Source of the DNA: Pedobacter ghigonis
GTDB taxonomy: Bacteria; Bacteroidota; Bacteroidia; Sphingobacteriales; Sphingobacteriaceae
Reading direction: 5' to 3'
Length of the DNA: 64,000 bases
Assembly (NCBI RefSeq): GCF_903166585.1
Contig: NZ_CAESCM010000003.1
Location: forward strand, 62,001-126,000
Below the pieces are notes generated by a model. It was not told where the DNA came from, did no database searches, and saw only the letters and a program-made list of their open reading frames with translations. This document shows positions 17,938-27,052 of this stretch, piece after piece (within the stretch, counting starts at the first letter, position 1; each line of letters opens with the position of its first letter). Both the position numbers and the translations under genes were made by a program.

Positions 17938-17945
17938 CAAAGATA
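17938..17945 (-). promoter_or_regulatory. Bacteroidota -7 box for lepA
   Basis: The minus strand reads TATCTTTG, matching TANNTTTG, eight bases upstream of the lepA ATG. No clear -33 TTTG is visible, and the implied leader is very short. Confidence 0.35.
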
Positions 17946-18120
17946 TGTTTTTTAATGGAAAATGTAAGAGGGAAAATGGAATGCTGTGATGGCTGAATTT
18001 TTATTGTTTTGGAAAGCAAAAACAGTGGTTCTTCGGCTGTGTTAGCTTTCTTAAACTTTATCCTGACTTTATTTTCAATGCTCTTCCAACGTGAAGTCGG
18101 AAGCTGCATTAATTACTGAT

Positions 18121-18170
18121 AAACAGGATAAACACAGATAACATTGGTCGATCTGTGTTTATCCGTGTTT
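18121..18170. repeat. Imperfect hairpin in the spacer beyond the MATE gene
   Basis: Arms aaacaggataaacacagat (18121-18139) and atctgtgtttatccgtgttt (18151-18170) pair with one mismatch, 7 bp past the stop of the MATE gene. No T-run follows on either strand, so a factor-independent terminator is uncertain. The rest of the 246-bp spacer shows only the purine-rich ggaaaatgtaagaggg motif. Confidence 0.5.
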
Positions 18171-18176
18171 AATAAA

Positions 18177-19601
18177 CTAAACCTTGATTTTCTTCCACTT
18201 GCCTTTTTTAAACAGGATGTATGCAGCTACAGCGATACCTGCTTCGGCGGTTGGTATTGCTATAAATACGCCTGTTGGTCCCATTTCTAAAAACCTGGCC
18301 AAAAAGTAGGCTAAAGGAATCTGGAAAAGCCAAAAAGCAAAAACATTAATTTTGGTAGGTGTCCAGGTGTCGCCGGCACCATTAAACGCACTGCTAAAAA
18401 CCATGGCTGCACCGTAAATAACAAAACCAATACTTAAAATTTTAAGCGCTTTACTGGCAACGGTAATCACTTGCATATCGGCTGTAAAAAACGCTGCAAA
18501 CAAATGGCCACAGGTTAAAAACAATACACTCACCACAGCCATGAAAATTATAATGTATTTTAAGGTTTGGAAAACAGATTTTTCAGCACGGTCTATATGT
18601 CCGGCACCTAAATTCTGCCCAACCAGGGTGGCAGCAGCATTGCTTAAACCCCAGGCTGGTAGCATAAAGAACATCATTAAGCGCAGAGCGGTTTGGTAAC
18701 CTGCCGAGCCTGTATCGCCACCTGTAGTGGCCACCAGTTCAGCCAAAAACACCCAGCTGCAACTCGCAATTACAAACTGGAAAATGGCCGGTGCCGCAAT
18801 TTTTACAATGGCTTTAATCTGCTCCCAATCGGGAATAAAATGACTGATGCTGATTTTTAATGCATTTTTACCGTTAAAAAGGTTGTAAACCTGGTAGGTT
18901 ACACCCAAAGCCCGACCAATGGTAGTGGCAATAGCAGCACCGGTTAAACCAAATGCAGGTATCGGGCCAAAACCGTTGATGAAAACAGGGCAGAGAATAA
19001 TGTTGGCAATATTTGCGATCCATAAACTTCGCATGGCTATGGCGGCATTTCCGGCACCCCTGAAAATACCATTAATTAGAAACAGCAAAACAATAATGAT
19101 GCTACCGCCCATCATAATGCGCACGAATGAAGTACCGTGGTCGGCGGTTACTGTAGTTGCGCCCATCAGCAATAAAATATCGCGGGCATAAATTAAGCCT
19201 AAAATACTGATAATGAGGTTAACGCTTACGGCAATTAAAATAGTTTGCATACCTGCCTTTGAAGCAGCTTCAGGGTTTTTCTCACCTATTCTGCGGGCTA
19301 CAACAGCCGTAGCGGCCATACTTAAACCGATAGCCAGCGAATAAATAATAGTTAATACAGATTCTGTTAAACCAACGGTTTGTATCGCGTTACTGCTATT
19401 TTCCAAATGGCCAACAAAATATAAATCAACCAGTGCGAAAACAGATTCCATGGCCATTTCAAGCATCATGGGGATTGCCAGTAAAATAATGGCCCTTTTG
19501 ATACTAATAGCTGTTAGGTCGACCTCGTGGCCCTTTATAGCCTGCACGAGCAGCTCGAAAAAAGAAGATAGTTTGCCCTTTGTCTTTATGGACTGTGACA
19601 T
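18177..19601 (-). CDS. MATE family efflux transporter
   Basis: A 474-aa membrane protein with about twelve hydrophobic segments in two homologous bundles, the length and pattern of MATE multidrug/Na+ or H+ antiporters. Family-typical parts are IPMMLEMAMESVFALVDLYF in the first helix pair, GLSMAATAVVARRIGEKNP after it, and the matching NAAATLVGQNLGAGHIDRAE in the second half. A cytosolic N-terminal extension of about 30 residues precedes the first helix. The substrate cannot be read from sequence. It is monocistronic. Confidence 0.9.
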   Translation of the reverse strand: MSQSIKTKGKLSSFFELLVQAIKGHEVDLTAISIKRAIILLAIPMMLEMAMESVFALVDLYFVGHLENSSNAIQTVGLTESVLTIIYSLAIGLSMAATAVVARRIGEKNPEAASKAGMQTILIAVSVNLIISILGLIYARDILLLMGATTVTADHGTSFVRIMMGGSIIIVLLFLINGIFRGAGNAAIAMRSLWIANIANIILCPVFINGFGPIPAFGLTGAAIATTIGRALGVTYQVYNLFNGKNALKISISHFIPDWEQIKAIVKIAAPAIFQFVIASCSWVFLAELVATTGGDTGSAGYQTALRLMMFFMLPAWGLSNAAATLVGQNLGAGHIDRAEKSVFQTLKYIIIFMAVVSVLFLTCGHLFAAFFTADMQVITVASKALKILSIGFVIYGAAMVFSSAFNGAGDTWTPTKINVFAFWLFQIPLAYFLARFLEMGPTGVFIAIPTAEAGIAVAAYILFKKGKWKKIKV

Positions 19602-19802
19602 ATAATAAAGTTAAAATGTAATGAATAAACCAAATGATACGCATTACGCGCACATACCTAAAATTAAAATCGGAGGGAATCCTCGGTATTTAGAACCTCA
19701 AACGGATTGCAGATACTATCATGGTACTGGTCTTTTTGATAGATCAAAGATAAAGAAAAATTCTAAACGTCAAATTTTGAGGACGATTATTTTAGTTGGT
19801 GG

Positions 19803-20060
19803 TTAATTTTGCCATGGAGGCACGGAACTCACGGATTAATATTTTGATCAAAACGCCTGCATAACTAATTTATACACTAATCCATACGGCTCACAGACCA
19901 TTGGTTTAACTTTAAAAGTTCTGATGGTTAATCTGCGCAACTAATTTATACACTAATTCATAATCTACGGTTCACAGACAGTTGGTTTAACTTTAAAAGT
20001 TCTGATGGTTAATTTGCCACGGAGTCACGGAACTCACGGATTGATATCTTCAAGCAAATG
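19803..20060. repeat. 76-bp tandem duplication flanked by a 45-bp direct repeat
   Basis: Two 76-bp units start at 19863 and 19939 (aactaatttatacactaat to ttctgatggttaatctgc). They are bracketed by near-identical outer blocks beginning ttgccatggaggcacggaac (about 19808) and ttgccacggagtcacggaac (about 20013), both followed by tcacggatt. Each unit contains the near-palindrome aactttaaaagtt. No gene is evident. Confidence 0.75.
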
Positions 20061-20082
20061 ATCTGTGTAATCCAATAAACCT

Positions 20083-20502
20083 TTAAATACTGTAAGCTTT
20101 GATCATTTCCTCAGTAACCTTAGTGCCTCTGTTGGTATTCAGGTCAATTAATACGTAGTCAAAAATGCCATCAGAAGCTACCTTGCCGGTTTTTTTGTTA
20201 ATGATTTCGAACTGCACTGAGCAACCTTTTTCGTGCATGGTTAAAATTCCCGTGCGGATCAGCATCAAATCGTTCATCAACAGGGGGCGCTTGAAATTGA
20301 TATCAACGCGGCTTACCACCCAGCCTAAGCCTAATTTGGTGAAATGTTCCCAAGGCATTCCGTAAAATTTTTCCATCTGCTCGTAACGTGCAGCCAATAC
20401 ATAATCCAAATATTTACTGTTGTGCACATGGTTAAACATGTCTATATCATCCGGACGTACGCGCAATTCGCTTTCAAAGATGCTGTATTGATTCTTTTCC
20501 AA
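20083..20502 (-). CDS. Acyl-CoA thioesterase, 4HBT hotdog fold
   Basis: A 139-aa single hotdog domain. RPDDIDMFNHVHNSKYLDYV carries the D-x-x-x-x-x-H-V-x-N-x-x-Y active-site pattern of 4-hydroxybenzoyl-CoA/YbgC-type thioesterases, with the catalytic Asp. It hydrolyses acyl-CoA thioesters; chain-length specificity is unknown. It is monocistronic and divergent from the small ORF at 20571. Confidence 0.85.
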   Translation of the reverse strand: MEKNQYSIFESELRVRPDDIDMFNHVHNSKYLDYVLAARYEQMEKFYGMPWEHFTKLGLGWVVSRVDINFKRPLLMNDLMLIRTGILTMHEKGCSVQFEIINKKTGKVASDGIFDYVLIDLNTNRGTKVTEEMIKAYSI

Positions 20503-20518
20503 GGGTAAATGTTTTGTG

Positions 20519-20526
20519 CAAAAGTA
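20519..20526 (-). promoter_or_regulatory. Bacteroidota -7 box for the thioesterase gene
   Basis: The minus strand reads TACTTTTG 17 bp upstream of the thioesterase ATG, matching TANNTTTG. The -33 position lacks a clear TTTG. Confidence 0.35.
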
Positions 20527-20570
20527 TACAATTGTATATTTTTATTGCTCTTTTTTCGTATTTTTGATAG

Positions 20571-20774
20571 ATGGGCAGGTTAAAGCTATATGACACAAGT
20601 ATTCCACGCGAAACAATTGTTGAAGCGCGTGAAAGTGTTTATCTAAACCGAACCTCCGTACATAGCTTCTTTGCTGTGTTGCAGCTCAACCACATTTCTG
20701 TTGCCATGAATGGTGGTAAGCCTTTAAAATCGCCTCAAGGCAAAGGGTTAGTGATCCGCAAACCGACCGTATAA
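20571..20774 (+). CDS. Small conserved-looking protein upstream of a broken nucleotidyltransferase
   Basis: A 67-aa ORF (MGRLKLYDTSIPRETIVEAR onward) that is charged, lacks membrane segments or a signal peptide, and ends in VIRKPTV. I do not recognise the family. It lies nine bases upstream of the nucleotidyltransferase gene in the same direction, so a two-gene unit such as a toxin-antitoxin-like module is possible but unproven. A TATTTTTG box at 20559-20566 sits only four bases before the ATG, so transcription may start from elsewhere or yield a leaderless message. Confidence 0.5.
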   Translation: MGRLKLYDTSIPRETIVEARESVYLNRTSVHSFFAVLQLNHISVAMNGGKPLKSPQGKGLVIRKPTV

Positions 20775-20783
20775 TTTTCTTCT

Positions 20784-21258
20784 ATGTCTTTTGATAAAGA
20801 AAATCCTGAAATGCTTTTGTTGTTGGCGACATTTGGGCAGTTTAACGTTAATTATTTGATTGTTGGTGGTTTTGCCGTTAACCGATACGGTTATAATCGC
20901 ACTACCAGTGATAGATATCTATCTTAAAGACACAAAAGATAACAGGCAGAATCTGATTTATGCACTTGATAAAATGGGATATGGCAGATACGATATGTTA
21001 TTGGATGTGCCTATTATTGCTGGCTACTGTGAAGTTTTAATGGATGATGGTATGTATGCAGATTTAATGACCGATATTCCAGGGTTAGATAAGACTAAGT
21101 TTGATGAATACTTTGAAATGGCTACAGTAGACGAAATCAATGGTGTTAAAGTGAGGTTTCTGCACTATAATCACTTATTGGATAATAAAAGAGCAACGAA
21201 TAGACCGAAAGATCAACTTGATGTTTTAGAGTTGGAACGCATTAATAAGCGAAATTAA
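20784..21258 (+). pseudogene. Nucleotidyltransferase-like gene, frameshifted
   Basis: From the ATG at 20784 the frame reads MSFDKENPEMLLLLATFGQF, then NYLIVGGFAVNRYGYNRTTS, and stops soon after. The frame beginning just after 20912 continues it as DIYLKDTKDNRQNLIYALDK and ends near a family-typical RPKDQLDVLELERI. Joined, they make a minimal nucleotidyltransferase with the GG...D-x-D (TSDID) motif. The join at 20910-20916 (gtgatagatatc) lacks two bases relative to gatatagat, which fits loss of one AT dinucleotide. A sequencing error is possible; otherwise the enzyme is inactivated exactly at its catalytic motif. Confidence 0.75.
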
Positions 21259-21432
21259 GTTTCTTGCTTTGCCTTAAGTTTTCTAAACCCGACATAGTAG
21301 GTGTTCTTTTACAAACCTTATGGGTTTCTCCAGCTAAGTTGCAGATTCAAAACCATAAATTTAAATAAAAGATCATGGAAAGGCCGGGAGTGTATCGACC
21401 GATTTAAAAAAACGGAGATTGATTTAATAAAA

Positions 21433-21987
21433 TTAATTTATTTCCTTCGGCCCGGATTTATCATTACTCATAAACCTCCATTCTTGTTCATAAAGCGATT
21501 TATATTGAACCATAATTTTAATATCAGACTTTTCGATCAATGGCCCCAGGTATTCATCATCTATTTTGATTAAACTTAATCTTTCACCAACAGGTAGCAC
21601 TTCATTTTTCCATAAATTTGTAAGCATTACCGCTTTTGTTGAATCTAGTTTGTGATCGGTTTTTATTTGTTTAAGAATTTCGGCTATGTTTTGATAAGGC
21701 TTAGACTTATAATAAAATGCATAATCGGATACAATTGCTGGCCCTAAACCTTGGTTTGTAATCAGAAGTTCGTAATGATAGGATTGAACTTTATCGTTGT
21801 TTTTTTCAGAAAAGCTATTGGAATAGCTCATTAATAACGGTTTTACTGATGCATATTGCTGAGTTCGTTGTAATCTGGTTTGGTATAATGTTATAATTAT
21901 TGCGCAAATACTTGTTACAACTGCACATACTCCAACAACGGTATTTAATGATAATTTGGGTTCTTTGCTAACTTTCGGTTTTTGCAT
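21433..21987 (-). CDS. Membrane-anchored protein of unknown function
   Basis: A 184-aa protein with one N-terminal transmembrane segment (about residues 15-36, TVVGVCAVVTSICAIIITLY) and a C-terminal soluble part of about 145 residues, probably extracytoplasmic. The soluble part contains LLITNQGLGPAIVSDYAFYY and KIMVQYKSLYEQEWRF, which suggest an immunoglobulin-like beta fold. I do not recognise a family. Codon use and composition look AT-richer than the housekeeping neighbours. It is flanked by the decayed nucleotidyltransferase and rpsO, so the 20.5-22 kb stretch may be acquired DNA. Confidence 0.7.
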   Translation of the reverse strand: MQKPKVSKEPKLSLNTVVGVCAVVTSICAIIITLYQTRLQRTQQYASVKPLLMSYSNSFSEKNNDKVQSYHYELLITNQGLGPAIVSDYAFYYKSKPYQNIAEILKQIKTDHKLDSTKAVMLTNLWKNEVLPVGERLSLIKIDDEYLGPLIEKSDIKIMVQYKSLYEQEWRFMSNDKSGPKEIN

Positions 21988-22110
21988 TTTGGGGTATTAA
22001 TGGTGTCTAAGTCCTAAAATAGAAAAACTTCAGGATTCATTCTCATTAACGATTAAATATTTACGCTAATAATCAGGGGATTAAGAACTAAAAAAGTATC
22101 TGCACTGTCA

Positions 22111-22142
22111 TTTGCTTTTAACCAAAAATAGCTTTATCTTTG
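22111..22142 (+). promoter_or_regulatory. Bacteroidota sigma-A promoter for rpsO
   Basis: A -33 TTTG at 22111-22114 is followed, after 20 bp, by the -7 box TATCTTTG at 22135-22142. Both elements and the spacing match the Bacteroidota consensus TTTG-N19/20-TANNTTTG. The rpsO ATG is 42 bp downstream. Confidence 0.65.
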
Positions 22143-22184
22143 CGCCACAATTAATTAATTTATTGCTTTAATATTATTCAAGAA

Positions 22185-22469
22185 ATGTATTTAAGTCCAG
22201 AAAAGAAAGCCGAAATCTTTAAACAACACGGCGAAGTAGAAACCAACACTGGTTCTGCAGAAGGTCAGGTAGCGTTATTTACATACCGTATTGCGCACTT
22301 AACAGAACACTTAAAGAAAAATCGTAAAGATTTCTCTACACAGTTGTCACTTCAAAAATTGGTAGGTAAACGCCGCGGTATTTTGGCTTACCTATACAAA
22401 AAAGATATTGAGCGCTATCGTGCTATCATCAAAACTCTTCAGTTGCGTGATATCATTAAACAAAAATAA
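22185..22469 (+). CDS. rpsO: 30S ribosomal protein S15
   Basis: A 94-aa S15 with the conserved HGEVETNTGSAEGQVALFTY, IAHLTEHLKKNRKDFSTQLS and LVGKRRGILAYLYKKD segments, which form the four-helix fold that binds the 16S rRNA central domain. It is slightly longer than the usual 89 residues because of a C-terminal IIKQK. As in many bacteria it is followed by pnp, though a terminator separates them here. Confidence 0.97.
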   Translation: MYLSPEKKAEIFKQHGEVETNTGSAEGQVALFTYRIAHLTEHLKKNRKDFSTQLSLQKLVGKRRGILAYLYKKDIERYRAIIKTLQLRDIIKQK

Positions 22470-22484
22470 GCGCAAGTTTATCAG

Positions 22485-22513
22485 AAAAGCCATTCTTTAG
22501 AGGATGGCTTTTT
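22485..22513 (+). terminator. Terminator/attenuator between rpsO and pnp
   Basis: Arms aaaagccat (22485-22493) and atggctttt (22504-22512) end in a short T-run, starting 15 bp after the rpsO stop. Read-through into pnp may be partial. Confidence 0.7.
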
Positions 22514-22644
22514 ACTTTACTGCAAAAAAAATAGCAGGGGATTATCATAGATAGATTTTTTAATTCTATCTTCGTTTGCAAAAACAAAAACATATATAAA
22601 CAAAGGTGTGTAGAAAGAGGAAAACACACCATAATTCTATTTAA

Positions 22645-24780
22645 ATGAATGTAATAAAAAAATCGTTCGACTTGGGCGATGGCAGAATTGTAGAAATTGA
22701 AACTGGTAAACTGGCTAAACAAGCTGACGGTTCGGTAGTAGTAAAAATGGGCGATACCATGTTGTTAGCAACAGTAGTATCAACAGTTGGTGCTAAACCA
22801 GGTACTGATTTTTTACCTTTATCGGTTGATTATCAGGAAAAATATGCGGCTACAGGTCGTATTCCGGGAGGCTTTTTACGTCGTGAGGCAAGATTATCTG
22901 ATTACGAGGTTTTAATCTCTCGTTTGGTTGACAGGGCTTTACGTCCAATGTTCCCTTCAGATTATCACGCTGATACACAAGTGATGATTTCATTAATTTC
23001 TGCTGATAAAAATATCATGCCTGATTGCTTAGCTGGTTTAGCTGCATCGGCTGCATTATCAGTTTCAGATATTCCTTTCAACGGTCCGATTTCTGAAGTA
23101 CGTGTTGCTAAAATCGATGGTAAATTGGTAATCAATCCATATGCCAGTGATTTAGAGCGCGCAACTCTAGAGTTTATGGTTGCTGGTTCGGCTAACGATA
23201 TCGGTATGGTTGAGGGCGAGTGCGACGAGATTCAGGAAGATGAAATGGTTGAGGCATTGAAATTTGCACACGATGCCATTAAAAAACAATGTGCTATCCA
23301 GGTTGAATTAACTGAAGCTACAGGTAAAACTGTAAAACGCGAATACAACCACGAAGACCACGATGCTGATTTAAAAGCAAAAGTTTATGCCGATACTTAC
23401 GATAAAGTATATGCATTAGCAAAATCTGGTTCGAACAAAGATGAGCGTAAAGTTGGCTTCACTGCAATTATTAACGAATTCTTCGAAGCAATGCCTGAAG
23501 ATACTGCTGATTTAACTAAAGCAATGGCTAAACATTATTATCATGATGTTCAGTACGATGCGATCAGAAATCTATTGTTAGATGAAGGTATCCGTTTAGA
23601 TGGTCGTAAAACAACTGAGATCCGTCCAATTTGGAGTGAAGTAGGTTATTTACCTGCAGCACACGGTTCGGCTGTATTTACACGTGGCGAAACACAATCT
23701 TTAACCACCGTTACATTAGGTAGTAAAGATGATGAGCAAATGATTGATGGTGCTTTCTTTAATGGTTACCAAAAATTCTTATTGCACTATAACTTCCCTG
23801 GTTTTTCAACTGGTGAGGTAAGACCAAACAGAGGTGCAGGTCGCCGCGAAATTGGTCACGGTGCATTAGCACAACGCTCTTTGAAAAAAGTATTACCACA
23901 AGGTGAGGCAAATCCTTATACTATCCGTGTTGTTTCTGATATTTTAGAATCAAATGGTTCGTCATCAATGGCAACAGTTTGTGCGGGTACATTAGCATTA
24001 ATGGATGCCGGTATTAAAATCAAATCTCCGGTTTCAGGTATCGCAATGGGTTTAATTACCGACGAGAAAACTGGTAAATATGCTATCCTTTCTGATATCT
24101 TAGGTGATGAAGATCACTTAGGTGATATGGACTTTAAAGTAACTGGTACCGAAAATGGTATTGTTGCTTGTCAAATGGACTTAAAAATCAATGGTTTATC
24201 ATACGAAGTTTTAACTAAAGCTTTATTGCAGGCTAAAGAAGGTCGTTTACACATCTTAAACGAGATGAAGAAAACCATCAGCCAGCCGAATGAGGATTAC
24301 AAGCCACATGCTCCACGTATTGTTTCTTTAACTATTGATAAAGAATTTATTGGTGCAATTATCGGCCCTGGAGGTAAAATTATTCAGGAAATGCAACGCG
24401 AAACCGGCGCATCTATCTCTATCGAAGAAGTTGATGGAAAAGGTATTGTTGAGGTATTTGCTGATAATAAAGCATCAATTGATGCAGCAGTTACCCGTAT
24501 TCGTAACATTGTAGCTAAACCAGAAATTGGCGAAATTTACCAGGGTAAAGTAAAATCAATTATGCCTTTCGGAGCATTTGTTGAAGTAATGCCAGGTAAA
24601 GATGGTTTATTACACATCTCTGAAATTTCGTGGGAGCGTTTAGAAACCATGGATGGTGTGTTAAAAGAAGGTGATAAAATCGAGGTTAAATTGTTAGACA
24701 TCGATAAACAAGGTAAAATGAAACTTTCACGTAAAGTTTTATTACCAAGACCTGAAAAACCAGCTGCACCAAAAGCTTAA
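22645..24780 (+). CDS. pnp: Polyribonucleotide nucleotidyltransferase
   Basis: A 711-aa PNPase of usual length. Two RNase PH domains (about 5-220 and 310-540) carry [19 protein letters not shown] and the [20 protein letters not shown], catalytic [18 protein letters not shown] regions. A KH domain (about 555-615, [20 protein letters not shown]) and an S1 domain (about 620-695, [15 protein letters not shown]) follow. It degrades RNA 3'-5' phosphorolytically. Codon use is strongly biased toward TTA/GCA/GGT-type codons, consistent with high expression. Confidence 0.98.
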   Translation: MNVIKKSFDLGDGRIVEIETGKLAKQADGSVVVKMGDTMLLATVVSTVGAKPGTDFLPLSVDYQEKYAATGRIPGGFLRREARLSDYEVLISRLVDRALRPMFPSDYHADTQVMISLISADKNIMPDCLAGLAASAALSVSDIPFNGPISEVRVAKIDGKLVINPYASDLERATLEFMVAGSANDIGMVEGECDEIQEDEMVEALKFAHDAIKKQCAIQVELTEATGKTVKREYNHEDHDADLKAKVYADTYDKVYALAKSGSNKDERKVGFTAIINEFFEAMPEDTADLTKAMAKHYYHDVQYDAIRNLLLDEGIRLDGRKTTEIRPIWSEVGYLPAAHGSAVFTRGETQSLTTVTLGSKDDEQMIDGAFFNGYQKFLLHYNFPGFSTGEVRPNRGAGRREIGHGALAQRSLKKVLPQGEANPYTIRVVSDILESNGSSSMATVCAGTLALMDAGIKIKSPVSGIAMGLITDEKTGKYAILSDILGDEDHLGDMDFKVTGTENGIVACQMDLKINGLSYEVLTKALLQAKEGRLHILNEMKKTISQPNEDYKPHAPRIVSLTIDKEFIGAIIGPGGKIIQEMQRETGASISIEEVDGKGIVEVFADNKASIDAAVTRIRNIVAKPEIGEIYQGKVKSIMPFGAFVEVMPGKDGLLHISEISWERLETMDGVLKEGDKIEVKLLDIDKQGKMKLSRKVLLPRPEKPAAPKA

Positions 24781-24790
24781 TTAGGTAAAT

Positions 24791-24816
24791 GTCATGCTGA
24801 ACTTGTTTCAGCATCT
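24791..24816. repeat. GTCATGCTGA-type dispersed hairpin
   Basis: The sequence gtcatgctgaacttgtttca followed by gcatct forms a tgctgaa/ttcagca hairpin. A longer relative lies at 26129-26210. It is intergenic, 10 bp past the pnp stop. Confidence 0.55.
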
Positions 24817-24824
24817 CAATAACG

Positions 24825-24858
24825 AAAACCCTTTCAGTTAGCTGAAAGGGTTTTTTGT
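24825..24858 (+). terminator. Rho-independent terminator of pnp
   Basis: Perfect arms aaaaccctttcag (24825-24837) and ctgaaagggtttt (24842-24854) with a 4-base loop run into a T-tract. It is the strongest terminator in the window. Confidence 0.9.
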
Positions 24859-24910
24859 TTAATGTGAAACGTTTTCTTAGATTTATTGAGTTCTAAATCG
24901 CTTCTCTATT

Positions 24911-25993
24911 ATGAAGAATACCGCACTGCTTTTGTTATTTTTAGTTTTGATTATGGCTTGCAACCAACAAGAGCATAAATCAAAAGGCAACACCAATAAA
25001 AAAAATACATCGAGAACCTTCGAAAACAAAGTAATTAATTTCAGCGAAAAAAGCTTGATTGCCTTTATGGATAGTGTTGGAAGGCTTTCAACTGATTCAT
25101 TGGTGAAAAAAACTTCTTTTTATGCCGATTCTGTGTTTTTAGCTATTCAACAAATTAACCGGAAGTTAAATGAATTAGAATATAGTACATTAAAAACGGC
25201 TATTAAACAGAGATCAATAAAGATTGATCAAGCTGAAAAAATCTTTGGTAAAATAGAACTCGACAGTATTTATCTGGGTAAAAAAAATATTCCGGTTAAA
25301 TTTTATGCTTTTGGTAAGGGGAGTAGAAATAAAAAGGAGTTTGCAATTTCTTTTGATGAAGATCGGGTCCGTGAAAGAACGAATCTTTATTTCTTTAATG
25401 CTGATTCACTGCTGGCGAAGAAATCGGTGTACAATCATTATGGTCTTGAACTTAATTATTATACAGATAGAGATGGTAAAACGATTGTTTATTATAGAGA
25501 AGATTATATTACAGGTTCGGGGATTTGGTGGAATAATTTAAATTTCTACAAATACTATAATAATCGTTTCATACCTGTATTGAATGAACTTTCTAATGGG
25601 AATTCTCAAGATGATATTTGGGGGCCGCGTGTGAAATGGTTGGAGTCTATTAAACTTAAAACTAATCCTTTGACTTTAAAGATGATTTATAATCATGGCT
25701 TTCGTGAATGGAAACATAAAGATGAATGGAAGTTAAATGATTTGTTAAGCGATTCGACTATTGTAAAATATACTTGGGACGAAAATAGCAAAACATTAAA
25801 AGGAGCTTACGAAAAATCGAAGATTACAAAACCACAAATTTTAACTTATTATGTTGAGGATAATGAGCTGCTATATATAAACGTTTTTTTTGATCTGTTA
25901 AAGCACAAGATGAGTAATAGAGAAAAAAGAAAATTAATCTTAACTTATTTAAATACAGTCAAAAACCACGAAGAAGACAGGCATTCCAAATGA
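24911..25993 (+). CDS. Putative lipoprotein of unknown function
   Basis: A 360-aa protein with a lipoprotein signal peptide: KNTALLLLFLVLIMAC puts the lipidated Cys at residue 17, followed by a charged NQQEHKSKG linker. The mature part is rich in Lys, Asn and aromatic residues and has no motif I recognise. It is likely anchored in the inner or outer membrane and facing the periplasm. It is monocistronic, after the pnp terminator, and its AT-rich codon use differs from pnp. Confidence 0.75.
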   Translation: MKNTALLLLFLVLIMACNQQEHKSKGNTNKKNTSRTFENKVINFSEKSLIAFMDSVGRLSTDSLVKKTSFYADSVFLAIQQINRKLNELEYSTLKTAIKQRSIKIDQAEKIFGKIELDSIYLGKKNIPVKFYAFGKGSRNKKEFAISFDEDRVRERTNLYFFNADSLLAKKSVYNHYGLELNYYTDRDGKTIVYYREDYITGSGIWWNNLNFYKYYNNRFIPVLNELSNGNSQDDIWGPRVKWLESIKLKTNPLTLKMIYNHGFREWKHKDEWKLNDLLSDSTIVKYTWDENSKTLKGAYEKSKITKPQILTYYVEDNELLYINVFFDLLKHKMSNREKRKLILTYLNTVKNHEEDRHSK

Positions 25994-26128
25994 ATAATAT
26001 ATTTTTAAGCCTACATATAGAAGCTTTTCTTTGACATGAAATGATAACTTGAATGCTTCTCACTAAAAACTTTCATGGTTCTTTTGTAACTTGCAGTATT
26101 GCTACGAAAAAGGAAATTCTTACCAATT

Positions 26129-26210
26129 CGTCATGCTGATCCGATAGTTATCGGATTTATTTCAGCATCTTACCTGTTATTAAGACCCTGAAATAAATTC
26201 AGAGTGACGA
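26129..26210. repeat. Composite GTCATGCTGA dispersed repeat
   Basis: It begins cgtcatgctgatccgatagt, contains a ccgatagttatcgg palindrome inserted in the loop, and ends with the complementary ccctgaaataaattcagagt and gacga. The outer ends (cgtca...tgacg) are inverted repeats. It relates to the short hairpin at 24791. Confidence 0.6.
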
Positions 26211-26281
26211 TTGCTTTTAGACTTTGCTTATGCAATATGAAAGCGATTTATTCGCATTATTGAAAGGATTAATACCTAAAT

Positions 26282-26953
26282 ATGAAATACATTATAGCCC
26301 CATCCATACTTTCGGCCGATTTTGGCAATTTGCAACGCGATATTGAAATGATTAACCAGAGTGAAGCCGATTGGTTTCATGTGGATGTGATGGATGGTGT
26401 TTTTGTTCCGAATATATCTTTTGGTTTTCCGATCATGGCTGCTGTTAAAAAACATGCAACCAAACCCCTTGATGTTCATTTAATGATTGTGGAACCTGAT
26501 AAATATATTGGTGATTTTGCGAAAGCAGGAGCAGACCGCATTACTGTTCATTACGAAGCCTGTACACACTTGCATCGTAGCATTCAATTGATAAAGGCAT
26601 CGGGCTGCAAAGCGGGGGTGGCATTAAATCCACATACACCAGTTACTTTATTGCAGGATGTAATTGAAGACCTGGACCTGGTGCTGATTATGTCTGTTAA
26701 TCCCGGTTTTGGCGGTCAGGCTTTTATTCACAACACCTATAAAAAAATACAGGATCTGAAGGCATTGATTAAAGGCATTAATGACGATTTAATTATTGAG
26801 GTAGATGGTGGGGTAGGCTTGCAGAATATAGCTGCACTGGTATCTGCAGGTGCCAATGCTTTTGTAGCAGGAAATGCAATTTTTGCCACTGAAAGCCCTA
26901 CAGCAACCATTTCTGAGATGAAACAATTAACCCATAATAGTGTGAGTATTTAA
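26282..26953 (+). CDS. rpe: Ribulose-phosphate 3-epimerase
   Basis: A 223-aa TIM-barrel enzyme interconverting ribulose-5-phosphate and xylulose-5-phosphate in the pentose phosphate pathway. APSILSADFGNLQRDIE opens the barrel. Metal-binding residues are in HVDVMDGVFVPNISFG and PLDVHLMI, with the catalytic Asp in IIEVDGGVG. MSVNPGFGGQ and AGNAIF complete the phosphate site. Its substrate, ribulose-5-phosphate, also feeds KdsD. It is monocistronic. Confidence 0.96.
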   Translation: MKYIIAPSILSADFGNLQRDIEMINQSEADWFHVDVMDGVFVPNISFGFPIMAAVKKHATKPLDVHLMIVEPDKYIGDFAKAGADRITVHYEACTHLHRSIQLIKASGCKAGVALNPHTPVTLLQDVIEDLDLVLIMSVNPGFGGQAFIHNTYKKIQDLKALIKGINDDLIIEVDGGVGLQNIAALVSAGANAFVAGNAIFATESPTATISEMKQLTHNSVSI

Positions 26954-27052
26954 TAGTTTTATTGCTAAATTGTTCTGATGATAATGAGTATTTTTTGCAG
27001 CAATAAATGCTGATACTTTTTATTGCCAAACAAATACCTGTTGATACTAAAA

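Noticed and set aside
18121..18170. Factor-independent terminator for the MATE gene
   Set aside because: The stem is long, but no T-run follows on the minus strand; recorded as a repeat hairpin instead.
19621..19806. 61-aa plus-strand ORF after the MATE gene
   Set aside because: No recognisable family or ribosome-binding site, and it is next to repeat DNA; coding status is not supported.
20559..20566. TATTTTTG as a promoter for the 67-aa ORF
   Set aside because: It is only four bases from the ATG and lacks a -33 at 19-20 bp, so I did not list it as a promoter.
21301..21573. 90-aa plus-strand ORF overlapping the 184-aa membrane protein gene
   Set aside because: It overlaps the better minus-strand frame with a clear membrane segment and has no protein-like signature.
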